The notes below the pieces were generated by a model. It was not told the origin of the DNA, made no database searches, and saw only the letters and a list, made by a program, of their open reading frames with translations. The position numbers were made by a program, and so were the translations under genes. This document shows positions 1 through 10,347 of a stretch of 42,863 nucleotides of DNA, piece after piece (the stretch's first letter is position 1; each line of letters opens with the position of its first letter). This DNA comes from an uncultured bacterium. GTDB lineage: Bacteria; Bacteroidota; Bacteroidia; Sphingobacteriales; Sphingobacteriaceae. The stretch is taken from assembly GCA_903838995.1 (NCBI GenBank), contig CAIMAP010000026.1, positions 1 to 42,863 on the forward strand. Reading direction: 5' to 3'.

Positions 1-171
1 GATATTGTTGATGAAATAATTTTCATCTGATTTATTTACATTGATGGTAATTTTCTTACACTTAAGCTCTTGCTGTTTGATTTCAGTGAAGGCCAAAGAA
101 AGTCCGATGGTAGCTATTCCTAGTATCCACAAAAGCGTTATGCCAATTTTTGTCCAAGGAATATTTTTCAT
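1..171 (-). CDS. ftsQ: Cell division protein FtsQ, N-terminal part (runs off window)
   Basis: Reading leftwards from base 171 gives a 57-residue open frame: a short N-terminal tail, one hydrophobic segment (about residues 8-28) and then a stretch with a Cys-Lys-Lys start that leads into a beta-strand and a Phe-Ile-Asn-Asn-Ile segment. This is the layout of the membrane anchor and start of the POTRA domain in Bacteroidota FtsQ/DivIB, which links division proteins in the periplasm. The ATG overlaps the murC stop codon by one base (TAATG), so translation is probably coupled. The position directly after murC fits the dcw gene order. Only the N-terminus is present, so the call rests on topology and context. 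Confidence 0.8.
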   Translation of the reverse strand, partial: MKNIPWTKIGITLLWILGIATIGLSLAFTEIKQQELKCKKITINVNKSDENYFINNI

Positions 172-1526
172 TAGCTTACTAATTCTTGAATTGGTTTAAC
201 CATTGTGTCTATATCTCCTGCTCCTACTGTTAATAATAATTCAATTTCCATATTGGCTAATTTTTCCATCAAATTTTCTTTAGATGCCAATTGTTTATTA
301 GCAATACTTACTTGATTTAAAATTAAATTAGCGTCTACCCCTTCAATAGGTAATTCTCTTGCTGGATAAATATCCATTACAATTAATTGATCTGCTAAAC
401 TCAATACTTCTGAAAATTCTTGTGCAAAGTCTTTTGTTCTCGAAAATAAGTGTGGCTGAAAAATAACAGTCAATTTTTTGCTTGGATACATTTGCCTTAC
501 GGAATTAATACAAGCTCTTAATTCTTCGGGGTGATGTGCGTAGTCATCGATGTAAACCATCTTTTCGTTTTGCACGATGTATTCAAATCTTCTTTTAACA
601 CCAGTAAAAGAAGCCAATGCCGCTCTAATTTTTTCTTCCGGTATTTCTAATAACATGCCCACAATAATGGCAGCGGTAGCATTCTCTACATTGTGTAAAC
701 CCGCTAGGCCTAAGCACATGTCTTTATATTCGAGTGCGCCGTTTTTAAAATCAAAAATATATTTACCATTTTGAATTCTAATATTGTGTGCAGTATAATC
801 TGCGCTTGTAGAATTTACACCATAGGTAATGCCATTTTTTTGAATGGGTAAATTGTATTTGAAAATTAATTTACCACCTCTTTTTACTTGACTTGCATAC
901 AATCTAAAAGATTCTTCGATGTGATTTTTATCACCGTAAATATCTAGATGATCGGCATCCATCGAAGTTACAATCGCAATATCTGGATGTAATGTTAAAA
1001 AAGAACGATCAAATTCATCGGCTTCTATTACCATCACATTATTTTTTCCAAATAAAATATTGCTTTGATAATTGGTAGAGATGCCTCCTAAAAATGCCGA
1101 GCAATCATAACCCGAATGTTTAAGTAAATGTGCAATAATGGTAGAGGTGGTTGTTTTGCCATGCGTACCCGCTACGCCAATGGTAAAAGAACTTTCTGAT
1201 ATAATACCCAATACTTGCGCTCTTTTCCTCAACATAAAATCTTGCTCTATAAAATAATTCAAGATTTCGCTGTCTTGGGGAATAGCTGGCGTGTATATAA
1301 TGAGGGTGCTTGGATCATGTACTAAAAAAGTTTCGGGTAGTAAAGAACTATCATCAAAATAAGTTACTGGAATTTCTTCTGCAATTAATTCTTTAGTTAA
1401 AATAGTTTCTGTTTTATCGTAACCCGCAACTTCACATCCTCTATTTTTAAAATAGCGCGCTAGTCCACTCATCCCGATTCCTCCGATGCCAACTAAATAA
1501 ACATTTTTAATGTGCGCTAATTTCAT
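171..1526 (-). CDS. murC: UDP-N-acetylmuramate--L-alanine ligase
   Basis: Cytoplasmic Mur ligase that adds L-alanine to UDP-MurNAc, the first amino acid of the peptidoglycan stem peptide. The 451 residues are normal for the family. The N-terminus has the nucleotide-sugar-binding glycine motif GIGGIGMSG (residues 13-21), and the ATP-binding GTHGKTTT lies at 120-127. The central EADEFDRSF and DADHLDIYGD segments and the C-terminal DDYAHHPEE are MurC hallmarks; GTHGKTT with His separates it from MurD and MurE, which have Asn. It lies 5 bases after murG and overlaps ftsQ by one base, within one operon. Confidence 0.97.
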   Translation of the reverse strand: MKLAHIKNVYLVGIGGIGMSGLARYFKNRGCEVAGYDKTETILTKELIAEEIPVTYFDDSSLLPETFLVHDPSTLIIYTPAIPQDSEILNYFIEQDFMLRKRAQVLGIISESSFTIGVAGTHGKTTTSTIIAHLLKHSGYDCSAFLGGISTNYQSNILFGKNNVMVIEADEFDRSFLTLHPDIAIVTSMDADHLDIYGDKNHIEESFRLYASQVKRGGKLIFKYNLPIQKNGITYGVNSTSADYTAHNIRIQNGKYIFDFKNGALEYKDMCLGLAGLHNVENATAAIIVGMLLEIPEEKIRAALASFTGVKRRFEYIVQNEKMVYIDDYAHHPEELRACINSVRQMYPSKKLTVIFQPHLFSRTKDFAQEFSEVLSLADQLIVMDIYPARELPIEGVDANLILNQVSIANKQLASKENLMEKLANMEIELLLTVGAGDIDTMVKPIQELVS

Positions 1527-1531
1527 TTAAA

Positions 1532-2632
1532 TTATTTTATCAATTTAATTACTTCTGTTGCAATTTTTTCTGCCGCATCTGTAATAGCTAATTGCGAAAT
1601 ATTATTTCCTAAACTTTTTATTTGACTTTCATCGTTTAATAATTCGATGCAAGTTTTTATTAATGTTGTTGATGCATTTGCATCGGTAATTAAAATGGCA
1701 GCAGATTTTTTAACCAATGCCATCGCATTTTTTGTTTGATGATCTTCTGCAACATTTGGAGAGGGAACTAATATTACTGGTTTAGCCAATAAACATAATT
1801 CCGAAATGGTTCCAGCACCTGCTCTCGAAATGATTACATCGGCTGCAGCATAAGCCATCTCCATATTACTAATAAACTCAAATATCCTCACTCCTGACGG
1901 CAATTTCGACCCTACATTTTCAACAATTGTGGAATAGTACAACTTACCTGTTTGCCATATCACTTGAATATCCTGAGCGACCAGTAAATTCAAGTCTTTC
2001 AAGACGCTGGTATTGAGTGTACGAGCACCTAAACTTCCGCCAATTATCAGTACTGTTTTTTTATTTTCAGCTAGACCAAAATGTGCTAGTGCATCTGATC
2101 TTTTTACATCCATTTTTACAATCTGCGAACGAACAGGATTACCGGTCAATAAAAGCTTCGATTGCTCAAAATATTTTTCCATGCCATCATATGCCACACA
2201 GATTTTTTTAGCCGCAGAAGACAACATTTTGTTGGTAATTCCTGGGTACGAATTTTGCTCTTGGATAAGACAAGGGATATTAAGTTGTGCAGCCATAAAG
2301 AGCAATGGACCAGATGCATAACCTCCAACACCAACCGCCACATCGGGTTTAAATTTTTTGATAATTTGACGCGCTTTCCAACAGCTTTTGAGTAAGCGAA
2401 TTGGAAACTTCAAATTAGCTAAAGATAAATTTCTTTGTAAACCCCTGATATCTAATCCCACTATATCGTAGCCTGCAGCAGGCACCTTTTCCATTTCAAT
2501 TTTACCAATGGCACCTACAAATAAAAATTGCGCATCGGGATACATAGCTCGAATGGCACCGGCAATGGCAATAGCTGGGAAAACATGGCCACCTGTGCCA
2601 CCTCCACTAATAATAATTCTAGGCTGTTGCAA
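1532..2632 (-). CDS. murG: UDP-N-acetylglucosamine transferase making lipid II
   Basis: GT28 glycosyltransferase that adds GlcNAc from UDP-GlcNAc to lipid I on the inner face of the membrane, giving lipid II. The 366-residue protein has the N-terminal GGGTGGH loop (residues 10-16) that contacts lipid I and the C-terminal donor-binding region with GAGTISEL, the KPVILVPSP strand and the AEDHQTKNA segment. The start codon lies inside the end of ftsW (14-base overlap), so the two are likely translated together, coupling lipid II synthesis to its use at the septum. Confidence 0.97.
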   Translation of the reverse strand: MQQPRIIISGGGTGGHVFPAIAIAGAIRAMYPDAQFLFVGAIGKIEMEKVPAAGYDIVGLDIRGLQRNLSLANLKFPIRLLKSCWKARQIIKKFKPDVAVGVGGYASGPLLFMAAQLNIPCLIQEQNSYPGITNKMLSSAAKKICVAYDGMEKYFEQSKLLLTGNPVRSQIVKMDVKRSDALAHFGLAENKKTVLIIGGSLGARTLNTSVLKDLNLLVAQDIQVIWQTGKLYYSTIVENVGSKLPSGVRIFEFISNMEMAYAAADVIISRAGAGTISELCLLAKPVILVPSPNVAEDHQTKNAMALVKKSAAILITDANASTTLIKTCIELLNDESQIKSLGNNISQLAITDAAEKIATEVIKLIK

Positions 2633-3767
2633 GTTCCGCTCCTTTCTCTATTTCTTCAATGTCTCTGCTCACACTCAGAATAATTCCGAAAGCCACACTG
2701 GTGAATAAGATAGAAGTTCCGCCCATGCTCACCAATGGCAAAGGCACACCGGTTACGGGCATCAAATTTACGGCCACGGCCATATTCGCAAAAGCTTGTA
2801 TGACCAAACTAAAGCTCAATCCACAAGCCAGTAATGCGCCAAATGCCTTTGGCGCTTTGGTAACAATTTTTATGGATCGATATAAAAATACGAGGTATGC
2901 AATGATGATCATCAAGGCACCAATCATTCCATATTCTTCGATTATAATGGAAAAAATAAAATCGGAATAAGGATGTGGTAAATAATTTTTTTGTGAACTG
3001 TTTCCAGGTCCTTTGCCGAATAATCCTCCGGTTGCAATGGCAATTTTAGATTGATCGGATTGAAAACTTTTGTCTTTATCAACGGTTTCGTTACTCGTAA
3101 AAGTTTTTATTCTAGAAAAATAGGTTTCCCTTCTTGGCCCAAAAAATACAACCAAAACTAGAATCATGACACCTGCAGCGCCAGTAGTTAAGATATGCTT
3201 TACGCTTATTCTACCAATCAACATAATTAGGCAACAAGTTGCAAAAAGCATTAAAGCTGTAGAGAAATTGGCTGGTGCAATTAAGGCAATGGTTAATACC
3301 ACTGCGCCAATAATTGGTAAAAAAGATTTTTTTAAATCTTTGATGTTTTCTTGCCGGCGAGATAGTTCTCGTGCCAAATACATGATGATCGCTAACTTAG
3401 CTAAATCGGATGTTTGAAAAGATTGATCAATAATTGGAATGGTAATCCATCGTGCTGCTTGATTAATTTTCTCGCCCATTAAAATGGTATAGGCCAACAA
3501 TGGAAAAGAAACAAACAATAAAATTTGCGCAATTTTTGAATAATACCTATAATCTAATTTATGTGCCCAATACATTAAGAAAAGGCCCGCTATCATTAAA
3601 GTGATATGCTTGTAAATATAATATTCGGTATTACCGTGTTGTTTTTTATAAGCCAATGTTCCGGTAGAACTATAAACTGCAAGTAAAGAAAAGAGCGATA
3701 GAAATATCACCACCAACCAAATATATCGGTCGCCTTTTGCGTTTTTAAATATCCAATTATAAGCCAT
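2619..3767 (-). CDS. ftsW: SEDS peptidoglycan polymerase FtsW
   Basis: Integral membrane protein of the SEDS family that polymerises lipid II at the septum together with the class B PBP encoded upstream. The 382-residue sequence has about ten hydrophobic segments. The extracytoplasmic GLFGKGPGNSSQ and the PHPYSDFIFSIIIEEYG stretch are SEDS signature regions, and the C-terminal LPLVSMGGTS is the conserved late-helix motif. Location between murD and murG in the dcw cluster supports FtsW rather than RodA. The C-terminal tail is short and acidic. Confidence 0.95.
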   Translation of the reverse strand: MAYNWIFKNAKGDRYIWLVVIFLSLFSLLAVYSSTGTLAYKKQHGNTEYYIYKHITLMIAGLFLMYWAHKLDYRYYSKIAQILLFVSFPLLAYTILMGEKINQAARWITIPIIDQSFQTSDLAKLAIIMYLARELSRRQENIKDLKKSFLPIIGAVVLTIALIAPANFSTALMLFATCCLIMLIGRISVKHILTTGAAGVMILVLVVFFGPRRETYFSRIKTFTSNETVDKDKSFQSDQSKIAIATGGLFGKGPGNSSQKNYLPHPYSDFIFSIIIEEYGMIGALMIIIAYLVFLYRSIKIVTKAPKAFGALLACGLSFSLVIQAFANMAVAVNLMPVTGVPLPLVSMGGTSILFTSVAFGIILSVSRDIEEIEKGAELATA

Positions 3768-3779
3768 TTGATTTAAATA

Positions 3780-5117
3780 TTAAAGTTCCTTCACTGCATC
3801 CATAAACTGTTGACCCCTATCTTCATAGTTCTTAAACAAATCGAAACTTGCACAAGCGGGTGACAATAAAACGGTATCTCCTTTTTTCCCTAAGTGATAA
3901 CTTACTTCGGCCGCTTCTGTAGCCGAAGCGGTATTCACAATAATATCTACCACATTGCCGAAAGCCTCATGTATTTTACTATTATCTGTTCCTAAACAAA
4001 CAATGGCACGCACCCTATCTTTCACTAATTGCGTAAGCATGCTATAATCATTTCCTTTATCTACCCCGCCAGCAATCCAAATAATTGGGGTGTTAATGCT
4101 TTCTAATGCAAACCAAGTAGCGTTCACATTTGTTGCCTTACTATCGTTTATAAATTCGATACCTTGAATGCGTGCCACATGCTCTAATCGATGCGGTGCA
4201 TTTTTAAAATCAGACATACTCTGTTTTAATGTTTCATTTCTAATGTCTAACAATTTTGCAGCAACGCCCGATGCCATTGAGTTATAGAGATTGTGTTTTC
4301 CTTGTAGCGCAAGTTCTTGGATAGTCATAGTAAATGTATTTTGTTTTAGTTTTATGTTTAAATGTTGGTTGCTAATAGAGGCACCATATGCCAAATCTTC
4401 TGCTATAGAAAATGGAATCATGGTCGAATCTATTTGTTGAGAGGCAAGCGCTGCTTGAATAACTTCGTCATCTTTACAGTAAATAAAATAATCACTTGCC
4501 GTTTGATTTTGTGTAATTCTGAATTTAGAATTCACATATTTTTGCATTTGGTAATCGTATCGATCTAAATGATCGGGAGTAATATTGGTTAATATGGCAA
4601 TGTCTGCTTTAAAATCGAACATATCGTCTAGCATAAAACTGCTCAACTCTAATACATAATAATCGAATTTTTTCGTAGCTACTTGCATCGCAAAACTATT
4701 GCCTACATTGCCTGCTAGGCCTACATTCAAACCTGCATTTTTCAATAAATGATAAGTCAATAAGGTGGTAGTCGTTTTTCCGTTAGTACCGGTAATGGCA
4801 ATCATTTTTGCATTGGTATACCTCGATGCAAATTCAATTTCCGAAATAATAGGAATTTGTAAAGCAATTATTTGTTGAATAATTGGCGCCTTGTTTGGAA
4901 TACCCGGACTCTTAATAATTTCGGTTGCATTACAAATTAAATCGGCCGTATGTTGACCTTGTTCAAATGCAATTCCATAATCATTTAAGGTATTCACAAA
5001 AGCAGGTGCGATATTGCTCATATCAGATAAGAACACATCGAAGCCCTGAAGCTTAGCCAATACAGCCGCTCCAGTTCCACTCTCTGCTCCACCTAATACA
5101 ACAATTCTTTTGCTCAT
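3780..5117 (-). CDS. murD: UDP-N-acetylmuramoylalanine--D-glutamate ligase
   Basis: Cytoplasmic Mur ligase adding D-glutamate to UDP-MurNAc-L-Ala. The 445 residues are of normal length. It opens with an incomplete Rossmann glycine motif (VLGGAESGTGAA), has the ATP-binding GTNGKTTT at 110-117, the NITPDHLDRYD segment, and the MurD-typical INDSKATNVNAT followed by IAGGVDKGND. The C-terminal LLSPACASFDLF is diagnostic of MurD. It follows mraY by 3 bases and precedes ftsW by 12, in one operon. Confidence 0.97.
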   Translation of the reverse strand: MSKRIVVLGGAESGTGAAVLAKLQGFDVFLSDMSNIAPAFVNTLNDYGIAFEQGQHTADLICNATEIIKSPGIPNKAPIIQQIIALQIPIISEIEFASRYTNAKMIAITGTNGKTTTTLLTYHLLKNAGLNVGLAGNVGNSFAMQVATKKFDYYVLELSSFMLDDMFDFKADIAILTNITPDHLDRYDYQMQKYVNSKFRITQNQTASDYFIYCKDDEVIQAALASQQIDSTMIPFSIAEDLAYGASISNQHLNIKLKQNTFTMTIQELALQGKHNLYNSMASGVAAKLLDIRNETLKQSMSDFKNAPHRLEHVARIQGIEFINDSKATNVNATWFALESINTPIIWIAGGVDKGNDYSMLTQLVKDRVRAIVCLGTDNSKIHEAFGNVVDIIVNTASATEAAEVSYHLGKKGDTVLLSPACASFDLFKNYEDRGQQFMDAVKEL

Positions 5118-5120
5118 TTT

Positions 5121-6368
5121 TTATCTTAATTTTAAAGTAACAATAGTAATGACCGCTAACAATATTCCGATGATCCAAAAACGGGTCACAATTTTTGGCT
5201 CACTATAACCTAATTTTTGATAATGATGATGTAAAGGAGACATTTTAAAAACCCTTCTGCCTTCTCCATATTTTCTTTTAGTGTATTTGAAATAACTTAC
5301 TTGAATAATTACCGATAAGTTTTCTACTAAAAAGATGCCGCACAATAAGGGTATTAATAATTCTTTACGAATCATGATGGCGTAGGATGCAATAATACCG
5401 CCTATTGCAAGGCTTCCAGTATCTCCCATAAAAACTTGCGCAGGATAAGTGTTGTACCACAAAAATCCAATACATGCACCCAAGAATGCACCCGCAAATA
5501 CTACTAATTCGCCGGAATTTGGAATGTACATGATGTTCAAATAGTTTGCGAAGACAATATTACCCGATACATATGCGAGCACACCCAATGCCAAACCAAT
5601 AATTGCTGAGGTTCCAGTGGCAAGACCATCTATTCCATCTGTAATGTTTGCGCCATTAGAAACTGCCGTAATAATCAAAATCACAATTGGAATAAAAATC
5701 CAAAATGCATAGTCTTCATAACCTGGCCCAAAATATTTCAAAAGTTTTGCGTAATCGAATTCGTTATTTTTGTAGAAAGGCACATTTGTTTTGGTAGACT
5801 TTTGTGCATGCGCAACATAATAGCTACTGGCCGTACGCTTTGTGTTTTCGGAGGTTTTAACAGATGCCAATTGCGATGCTGGAATTTTTTCTTTCACTAC
5901 AATAGAAGGATGAAAAAACATGGTATAACCAATAATCAAACCCAATCCAACCTGTCCAACAATTTTAAATCTACCAGCTAAACCTTCTTTATTCTTTTTA
6001 AATACTTTAATGTAATCATCAATAAAACCAATGGTTCCCATCCACACAGTGGTAATTAACATGAGTATAATATATACGTTTGTTAATTTGGCAAATAATA
6101 AAGTAGGGATAATAATAGCCGATAAAATAATTAAGCCACCCATAGTTGGCGTACCTTTTTTCTCCGATTGACCTTCTAAACCTAAGTCTCTAATGGTTTC
6201 TCCTACTTGTTTTTTATGCAAGAAAGCAATCAATCTTTTACCCATCAATAAAGAAATAATTAGCGATACGATGATCGCCAAAGTAGTTCTAAAGGTGATA
6301 AACTGAAACAAACCTGCCCCAGGTAAATCAAAGTGTTTGTCTAAATAAGTAAAAAGATAATACAGCAT
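5121..6368 (-). CDS. mraY: Phospho-MurNAc-pentapeptide transferase
   Basis: Membrane enzyme that transfers phospho-MurNAc-pentapeptide to undecaprenyl phosphate, making lipid I. Catalytic landmarks are visible: the Asp pair in [20 protein letters not shown], the MGDTGSLA segment and the cytoplasmic [11 protein letters not shown] histidine motif near the C-terminus. At 415 residues it is longer than the roughly 360 of Proteobacterial MraY. The excess is mainly a charged, non-hydrophobic stretch at about residues 155-215 between transmembrane segments, which I believe is typical of Bacteroidota homologues. Confidence 0.96.
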   Translation of the reverse strand: MLYYLFTYLDKHFDLPGAGLFQFITFRTTLAIIVSLIISLLMGKRLIAFLHKKQVGETIRDLGLEGQSEKKGTPTMGGLIILSAIIIPTLLFAKLTNVYIILMLITTVWMGTIGFIDDYIKVFKKNKEGLAGRFKIVGQVGLGLIIGYTMFFHPSIVVKEKIPASQLASVKTSENTKRTASSYYVAHAQKSTKTNVPFYKNNEFDYAKLLKYFGPGYEDYAFWIFIPIVILIITAVSNGANITDGIDGLATGTSAIIGLALGVLAYVSGNIVFANYLNIMYIPNSGELVVFAGAFLGACIGFLWYNTYPAQVFMGDTGSLAIGGIIASYAIMIRKELLIPLLCGIFLVENLSVIIQVSYFKYTKRKYGEGRRVFKMSPLHHHYQKLGYSEPKIVTRFWIIGILLAVITIVTLKLR

Positions 6369-6377
6369 CTTGTTTTA

Positions 6378-7835
6378 TTATTTTAATGATTCCATTATTT
6401 CTGAAAATATTTGTTTGTCGTCGAAAGGAAATTTTACGCCATTAATTTCTTGGTATTTTTCGTGACCTTTTCCGGCTAATAATATAATATCTCCACTCTT
6501 CGCTAAATGACAAGCCGTACGAATGGCTTCTTTTCTATCTTGAATGGTAATTGTTTTTTTCTTCAATGAAATGGGAACGCCTGCTTCCATTTCTTTTAAA
6601 ATGGCTGCGGGATCTTCAGTTCTAGGATTATCTGAAGTTAAAATGACTTTATCGCTCAGCTTACAAGCTACTTCGGCCATAATGGGTCTTTTAGTTTTAT
6701 CGCGATCGCCACCACAACCCACAATTGCAATTACCGTTTCATTGCCTTTTCTAATATTGGCAATGGTTTGCAATACATTTTTAATAGCATCTGGTGTATG
6801 CGCATAATCTACAATACCAATTACGCCGTTGGCTGCAATGGTATAATCAAATCTTCCTTCGGCACCACTTAGCGTAGATAAAATAGTTAAGACCCTGGTT
6901 TTATCTTGATCTAATAACATAGCGGTAGCATAAACAGCCAATAAATTATAGGCATTAAAACTACCGACCATTTTAAACCAAACTTCTTCTGCATCAATAT
7001 TTAAAAACAAACCCGAAAATTGATTTTCAATTATTTTTGCTTTGAAAGTAGCCATCGACTGCAAGGCATAGGTTTTAGCATGTGCCTTTGTATTTTGCAA
7101 CATCACTGCGCCACGCTTATCATCCGAATTGGTTAATGCAAAAGCCGAAGCAGGTAATTGATCAAAAAAGTATTTTTTTGCTTTGATATATTCCTCAAAT
7201 GTTTGATGGAAATCTAAATGATCGTGTGAGATGTTAGTGAATATACCCCCTGTAAAACTTAAGCCAGCAATGCGTTCTTGTACGGTTGCATGCGAACTAA
7301 CTTCCATAAAACAATAATCACAATTAGCGGCAATCATGTCTAATAAAAGTTCGTTAATGGTGATACTATCTGGTGTAGTATGAGTAGAAGGTATTACGGT
7401 ATTATTTATTTTATTTTCGACTGTAGATAGCAAACCTACTTTATAACCTAATGCTTGAAATAAATTACTAAGCAAAGTTGCAACGGTTGTTTTACCATTG
7501 GTACCCGTTACACCAACCAATTTTAATTTTTTAGAAGGATGTTGGTAATAGGCTGCCGCAATTAATCCCATGGCACGACTACTATTTTCTACTACCACAT
7601 AAGTTATTGTAGCATCCAATTGCTCAGGCAATTTTTCACAGACAATTACACTTGCCCCTTTTTCAATTGCGCTTGCAATAAATTGGTGTCCATCTGCCAC
7701 TGTACCAACGGTAGCAATGAACATAGAAGAGGCGCTTACCTTTCTTGAATCAAAACAAATGCCCGTGATGTCTTGTTCGGTGTTGCCTACCAACTCCAAA
7801 ATTTTACAAGAACTTAATAAGGCACTTAATTTCAT
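6378..7835 (-). CDS. murE: UDP-MurNAc-L-Ala-D-Glu:meso-diaminopimelate ligase
   Basis: Mur ligase adding the third stem-peptide residue. ATP-binding GTNGKTT lies at 111-117, the probable carbamylated lysine is in the IKAKKYFF region near 220, and the substrate-selecting DNPR motif is at 402-405. DNPR is the meso-diaminopimelate signature; lysine-adding enzymes differ there. The cell wall is therefore predicted to be of the DAP type usual in Gram-negative bacteria. The start codon overlaps the stop of ftsI by one base. Confidence 0.97.
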   Translation of the reverse strand: MKLSALLSSCKILELVGNTEQDITGICFDSRKVSASSMFIATVGTVADGHQFIASAIEKGASVIVCEKLPEQLDATITYVVVENSSRAMGLIAAAYYQHPSKKLKLVGVTGTNGKTTVATLLSNLFQALGYKVGLLSTVENKINNTVIPSTHTTPDSITINELLLDMIAANCDYCFMEVSSHATVQERIAGLSFTGGIFTNISHDHLDFHQTFEEYIKAKKYFFDQLPASAFALTNSDDKRGAVMLQNTKAHAKTYALQSMATFKAKIIENQFSGLFLNIDAEEVWFKMVGSFNAYNLLAVYATAMLLDQDKTRVLTILSTLSGAEGRFDYTIAANGVIGIVDYAHTPDAIKNVLQTIANIRKGNETVIAIVGCGGDRDKTKRPIMAEVACKLSDKVILTSDNPRTEDPAAILKEMEAGVPISLKKKTITIQDRKEAIRTACHLAKSGDIILLAGKGHEKYQEINGVKFPFDDKQIFSEIMESLK

Positions 7836-9937
7836 TATCTTAAATCTAATACGATTCTACTTCCTTTATTTACTTTTGCTCCTGCAGTAATTGATTGATT
7901 AGTAATCTTTCCACTACCATTTACCACCGCAATCATTCCTTCATTTTCTATTAAGTACACTGCATCCTGCAAGCCCATGCCTACTACATTTGGAACCAAT
8001 CCTGCAATCATTGCTTTAGGACTAAGGCTCACACCATTTTCATCTTTATCGATTGTAACATAAGCTGCTTCGAAATTTGCCGGTGCTTTGATACCCATTT
8101 TTTGATAAGCCAAAACAGTTTTTGTTTTATCTCCAGATTTTGCATCTGGATAAGTAGGTGCAATGGCAACTGCTAATGCATTTGCATTATCATTATGCAT
8201 GGTTAAACTTGTAGCATAAACTTTATCTGCAATCTCTTTAAATATTGGACCAGCAACCACATTTCCATAATAGCCCGACATAGATGGATCGGTTATCACT
8301 ACAATCATCGAATACTTTGGAAAATCGGCTGGGAAATAACCACAGAACGAAGCCAAATAACGCTTGTTCGCGTAACCTCCAGCACCACCGGCTATTACAG
8401 CTGTTCCGGTTTTACCTGCAATGGAATAAATAGTAGTGCTTAAGTTTTTTGCGGTTCCTTGTTTTACTACACCTTCCATTAATTTGCGCATTTTGCCAAG
8501 TGATGCATCAGAAGCAATTTTCTTTCTGATAATAATTGGCTCGTATGCTTTAACCAATTGACCACCGCTTCTTAATTCGCGAACAAATTTTGGAGAAACC
8601 ATAATACCATTATTTGCAACAGCATTATAAAGTGTTAAGGTTTTTAAAGGGGTCATTAAAATAGCATACCCCATTGCTAAGGTTGGCAAGGTAAGATCAT
8701 TCCATGCAGGAGTATTTGGTTCTATAATTCTGGTTTTAGGCGAACCGGCAATTTCAATGGGTAAATCTTCGCCTATGCCAAAGGCCTTTAATCGATTGAT
8801 AAAAAGTGAAGCCTTACCATTATAACGGTCATTAATTTGTTTAGAAATTGCCACATTCGAAGAGAGCTCAAAGGCCCTACGCATAGGAATGATGCCGTAA
8901 CCACCTTCGTGCGAATCTTTAATTTTATGCGAACCGAAAACAGCAATTCCTCCGGTCGTGTTTTGAACTGTAGAAGTATCAAACATACCATCTTCTAAAG
9001 CTGCTAAGTAAGAAGCTAATTTAAAAGTAGAGCCTGGTTCGGTTGCTTCACCAACTGCATAATTATAAGTTTCTTTATAAATACCTTTTTCTATACGCGT
9101 TAAATTTGCAATTGCTTTAATTTCGCCAGTGGCTACTTCCATTAATACCACACATCCATGGTGGGCATCATGTTTAATGAGTTGCTGATTCAATGCTTTT
9201 TGCGCAACGTCTTGGTAGTTTACATCTAAGGTGCTGATAATATCGACGCCATTTTTAGCCGCAATTTCATCTTCTTCGTTTAATGGCATCCATACACCGC
9301 CCGAAATTCTTTGCATTAATCTTTTTCCAGGTTCGCCGCCAAGCTCTTTATCGAATGCACCTTCCAAGCCAACCGGTTGAACGCCATCAATTTTATAACC
9401 TATTAATCGAGGAGCTAAAGATTTAAATGGTTGAATTCTTTTATTCTTTTGAATAAAAAGTAATCCCCCTTTATTTTTTCCTAATCTAAAAATTGGAAAT
9501 GTTCTAATTTCCTTTAATTCTAAATAAGTAACATTTCTTTTCAATAAATAATATCGTTCCTTATGATTACGCGCAGCGATCATTTTTCGCTCATAATCTG
9601 CGGCTGATTTATCTTTAAATAAAGCTGATAAACAATATGCTAAAGAATCTACTTTACTATTAAAAATTTCGTCTGTTACTTTTTCAGCCATTAAATCAAA
9701 ACGCAATTCGTATTCTGGCAATGAAGTGGCAAGTAAACTACCGTCGGAAGAATAAATATTTCCTCTGATGGCTGCCACATTGACTAATTTAGTAGTTAAG
9801 CTATCTGATAATTTTCTCCACTTTTCTCCTTGAATGTTTTGCAGCTGAAACACCCTGCCAATAATGCCTATAGCCACAATAGCTAGCAAGAAAAATGCTA
9901 GATAAACTCTTAAAATAATGTTTTTCCTTATGTTCAT
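7835..9937 (-). CDS. ftsI: Septal class B penicillin-binding protein (FtsI/PBP3) with PASTA tail
   Basis: Transpeptidase that cross-links septal peptidoglycan with FtsW. The 700-residue protein has a short cytoplasmic tail, one membrane anchor (about 10-27), the PBP dimerisation region, and a transpeptidase domain. Catalytic motifs are STFK at 303-306 (Ser303 nucleophile), SSN at 359-361 and KTG at 509-511. A single PASTA domain occupies about 641-700 (VPNVVGMGLQDAVYLIE followed by VNKGSRIVLDLR). PASTA is rare in Proteobacterial FtsI but common in Bacteroidota versions. The gene overlaps both neighbours by one base. Confidence 0.95.
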   Translation of the reverse strand: MNIRKNIILRVYLAFFLLAIVAIGIIGRVFQLQNIQGEKWRKLSDSLTTKLVNVAAIRGNIYSSDGSLLATSLPEYELRFDLMAEKVTDEIFNSKVDSLAYCLSALFKDKSAADYERKMIAARNHKERYYLLKRNVTYLELKEIRTFPIFRLGKNKGGLLFIQKNKRIQPFKSLAPRLIGYKIDGVQPVGLEGAFDKELGGEPGKRLMQRISGGVWMPLNEEDEIAAKNGVDIISTLDVNYQDVAQKALNQQLIKHDAHHGCVVLMEVATGEIKAIANLTRIEKGIYKETYNYAVGEATEPGSTFKLASYLAALEDGMFDTSTVQNTTGGIAVFGSHKIKDSHEGGYGIIPMRRAFELSSNVAISKQINDRYNGKASLFINRLKAFGIGEDLPIEIAGSPKTRIIEPNTPAWNDLTLPTLAMGYAILMTPLKTLTLYNAVANNGIMVSPKFVRELRSGGQLVKAYEPIIIRKKIASDASLGKMRKLMEGVVKQGTAKNLSTTIYSIAGKTGTAVIAGGAGGYANKRYLASFCGYFPADFPKYSMIVVITDPSMSGYYGNVVAGPIFKEIADKVYATSLTMHNDNANALAVAIAPTYPDAKSGDKTKTVLAYQKMGIKAPANFEAAYVTIDKDENGVSLSPKAMIAGLVPNVVGMGLQDAVYLIENEGMIAVVNGSGKITNQSITAGAKVNKGSRIVLDLR

Positions 9938-10347
9938 TATTCGTTTACTTCAAGCTTGGTTGGTGGAACAACAGATTCTTTTAAGCCAAAAACTTCGGTT
10001 AATTTGGCCACCTCGGTTTGCTTACTTTGTGTCATTAAATTAGAACTGATATTGAGGTGTTCCCAATACAATTCTTTTAATTCTTTTTTTATTTTTTCCG
10101 AATTCCTTACGCTCTTTTCGGCATAATGATGGTTTGCTATATATAACATACCTAGCATGGCTAGAAAAAAAATGAATGGCAATCCCTTAGTCACATTTTC
10201 TTTACTAAAAAATTCGGAAGAAAATAAAGAGTCGATTGGCGAAACCGCTGGCTCCTGTTTTTTTAATTCAATAATAGGCTCCTCTTCTAATACCGATTGC
10301 TCTTCTGCAACTGGATCATTTGTTCTTATTCTGTTTGGCCTTTTCAT
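9937..10347 (-). CDS. FtsL-like bitopic division protein
   Basis: A 136-residue protein with a charged cytoplasmic tail of about 53 residues, one hydrophobic segment (about 54-70) and a periplasmic stretch rich in Lys, Glu and Leu that looks helical. Length, topology and place between rsmH and ftsI match FtsL, the partner of FtsQ and FtsB that activates FtsW/FtsI. Sequence conservation in FtsL is low, so identification rests on topology and synteny. It starts directly after the rsmH stop codon and overlaps the ftsI start by one base. Confidence 0.8.
   Translation of the reverse strand: MKRPNRIRTNDPVAEEQSVLEEEPIIELKKQEPAVSPIDSLFSSEFFSKENVTKGLPFIFFLAMLGMLYIANHHYAEKSVRNSEKIKKELKELYWEHLNISSNLMTQSKQTEVAKLTEVFGLKESVVPPTKLEVNE

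Noticed and set aside
2013-2321. Open frames on the plus strand opposite murG
   Set aside because: murG is complete with conserved motifs; the opposite-strand products show no domain, signal or start context.
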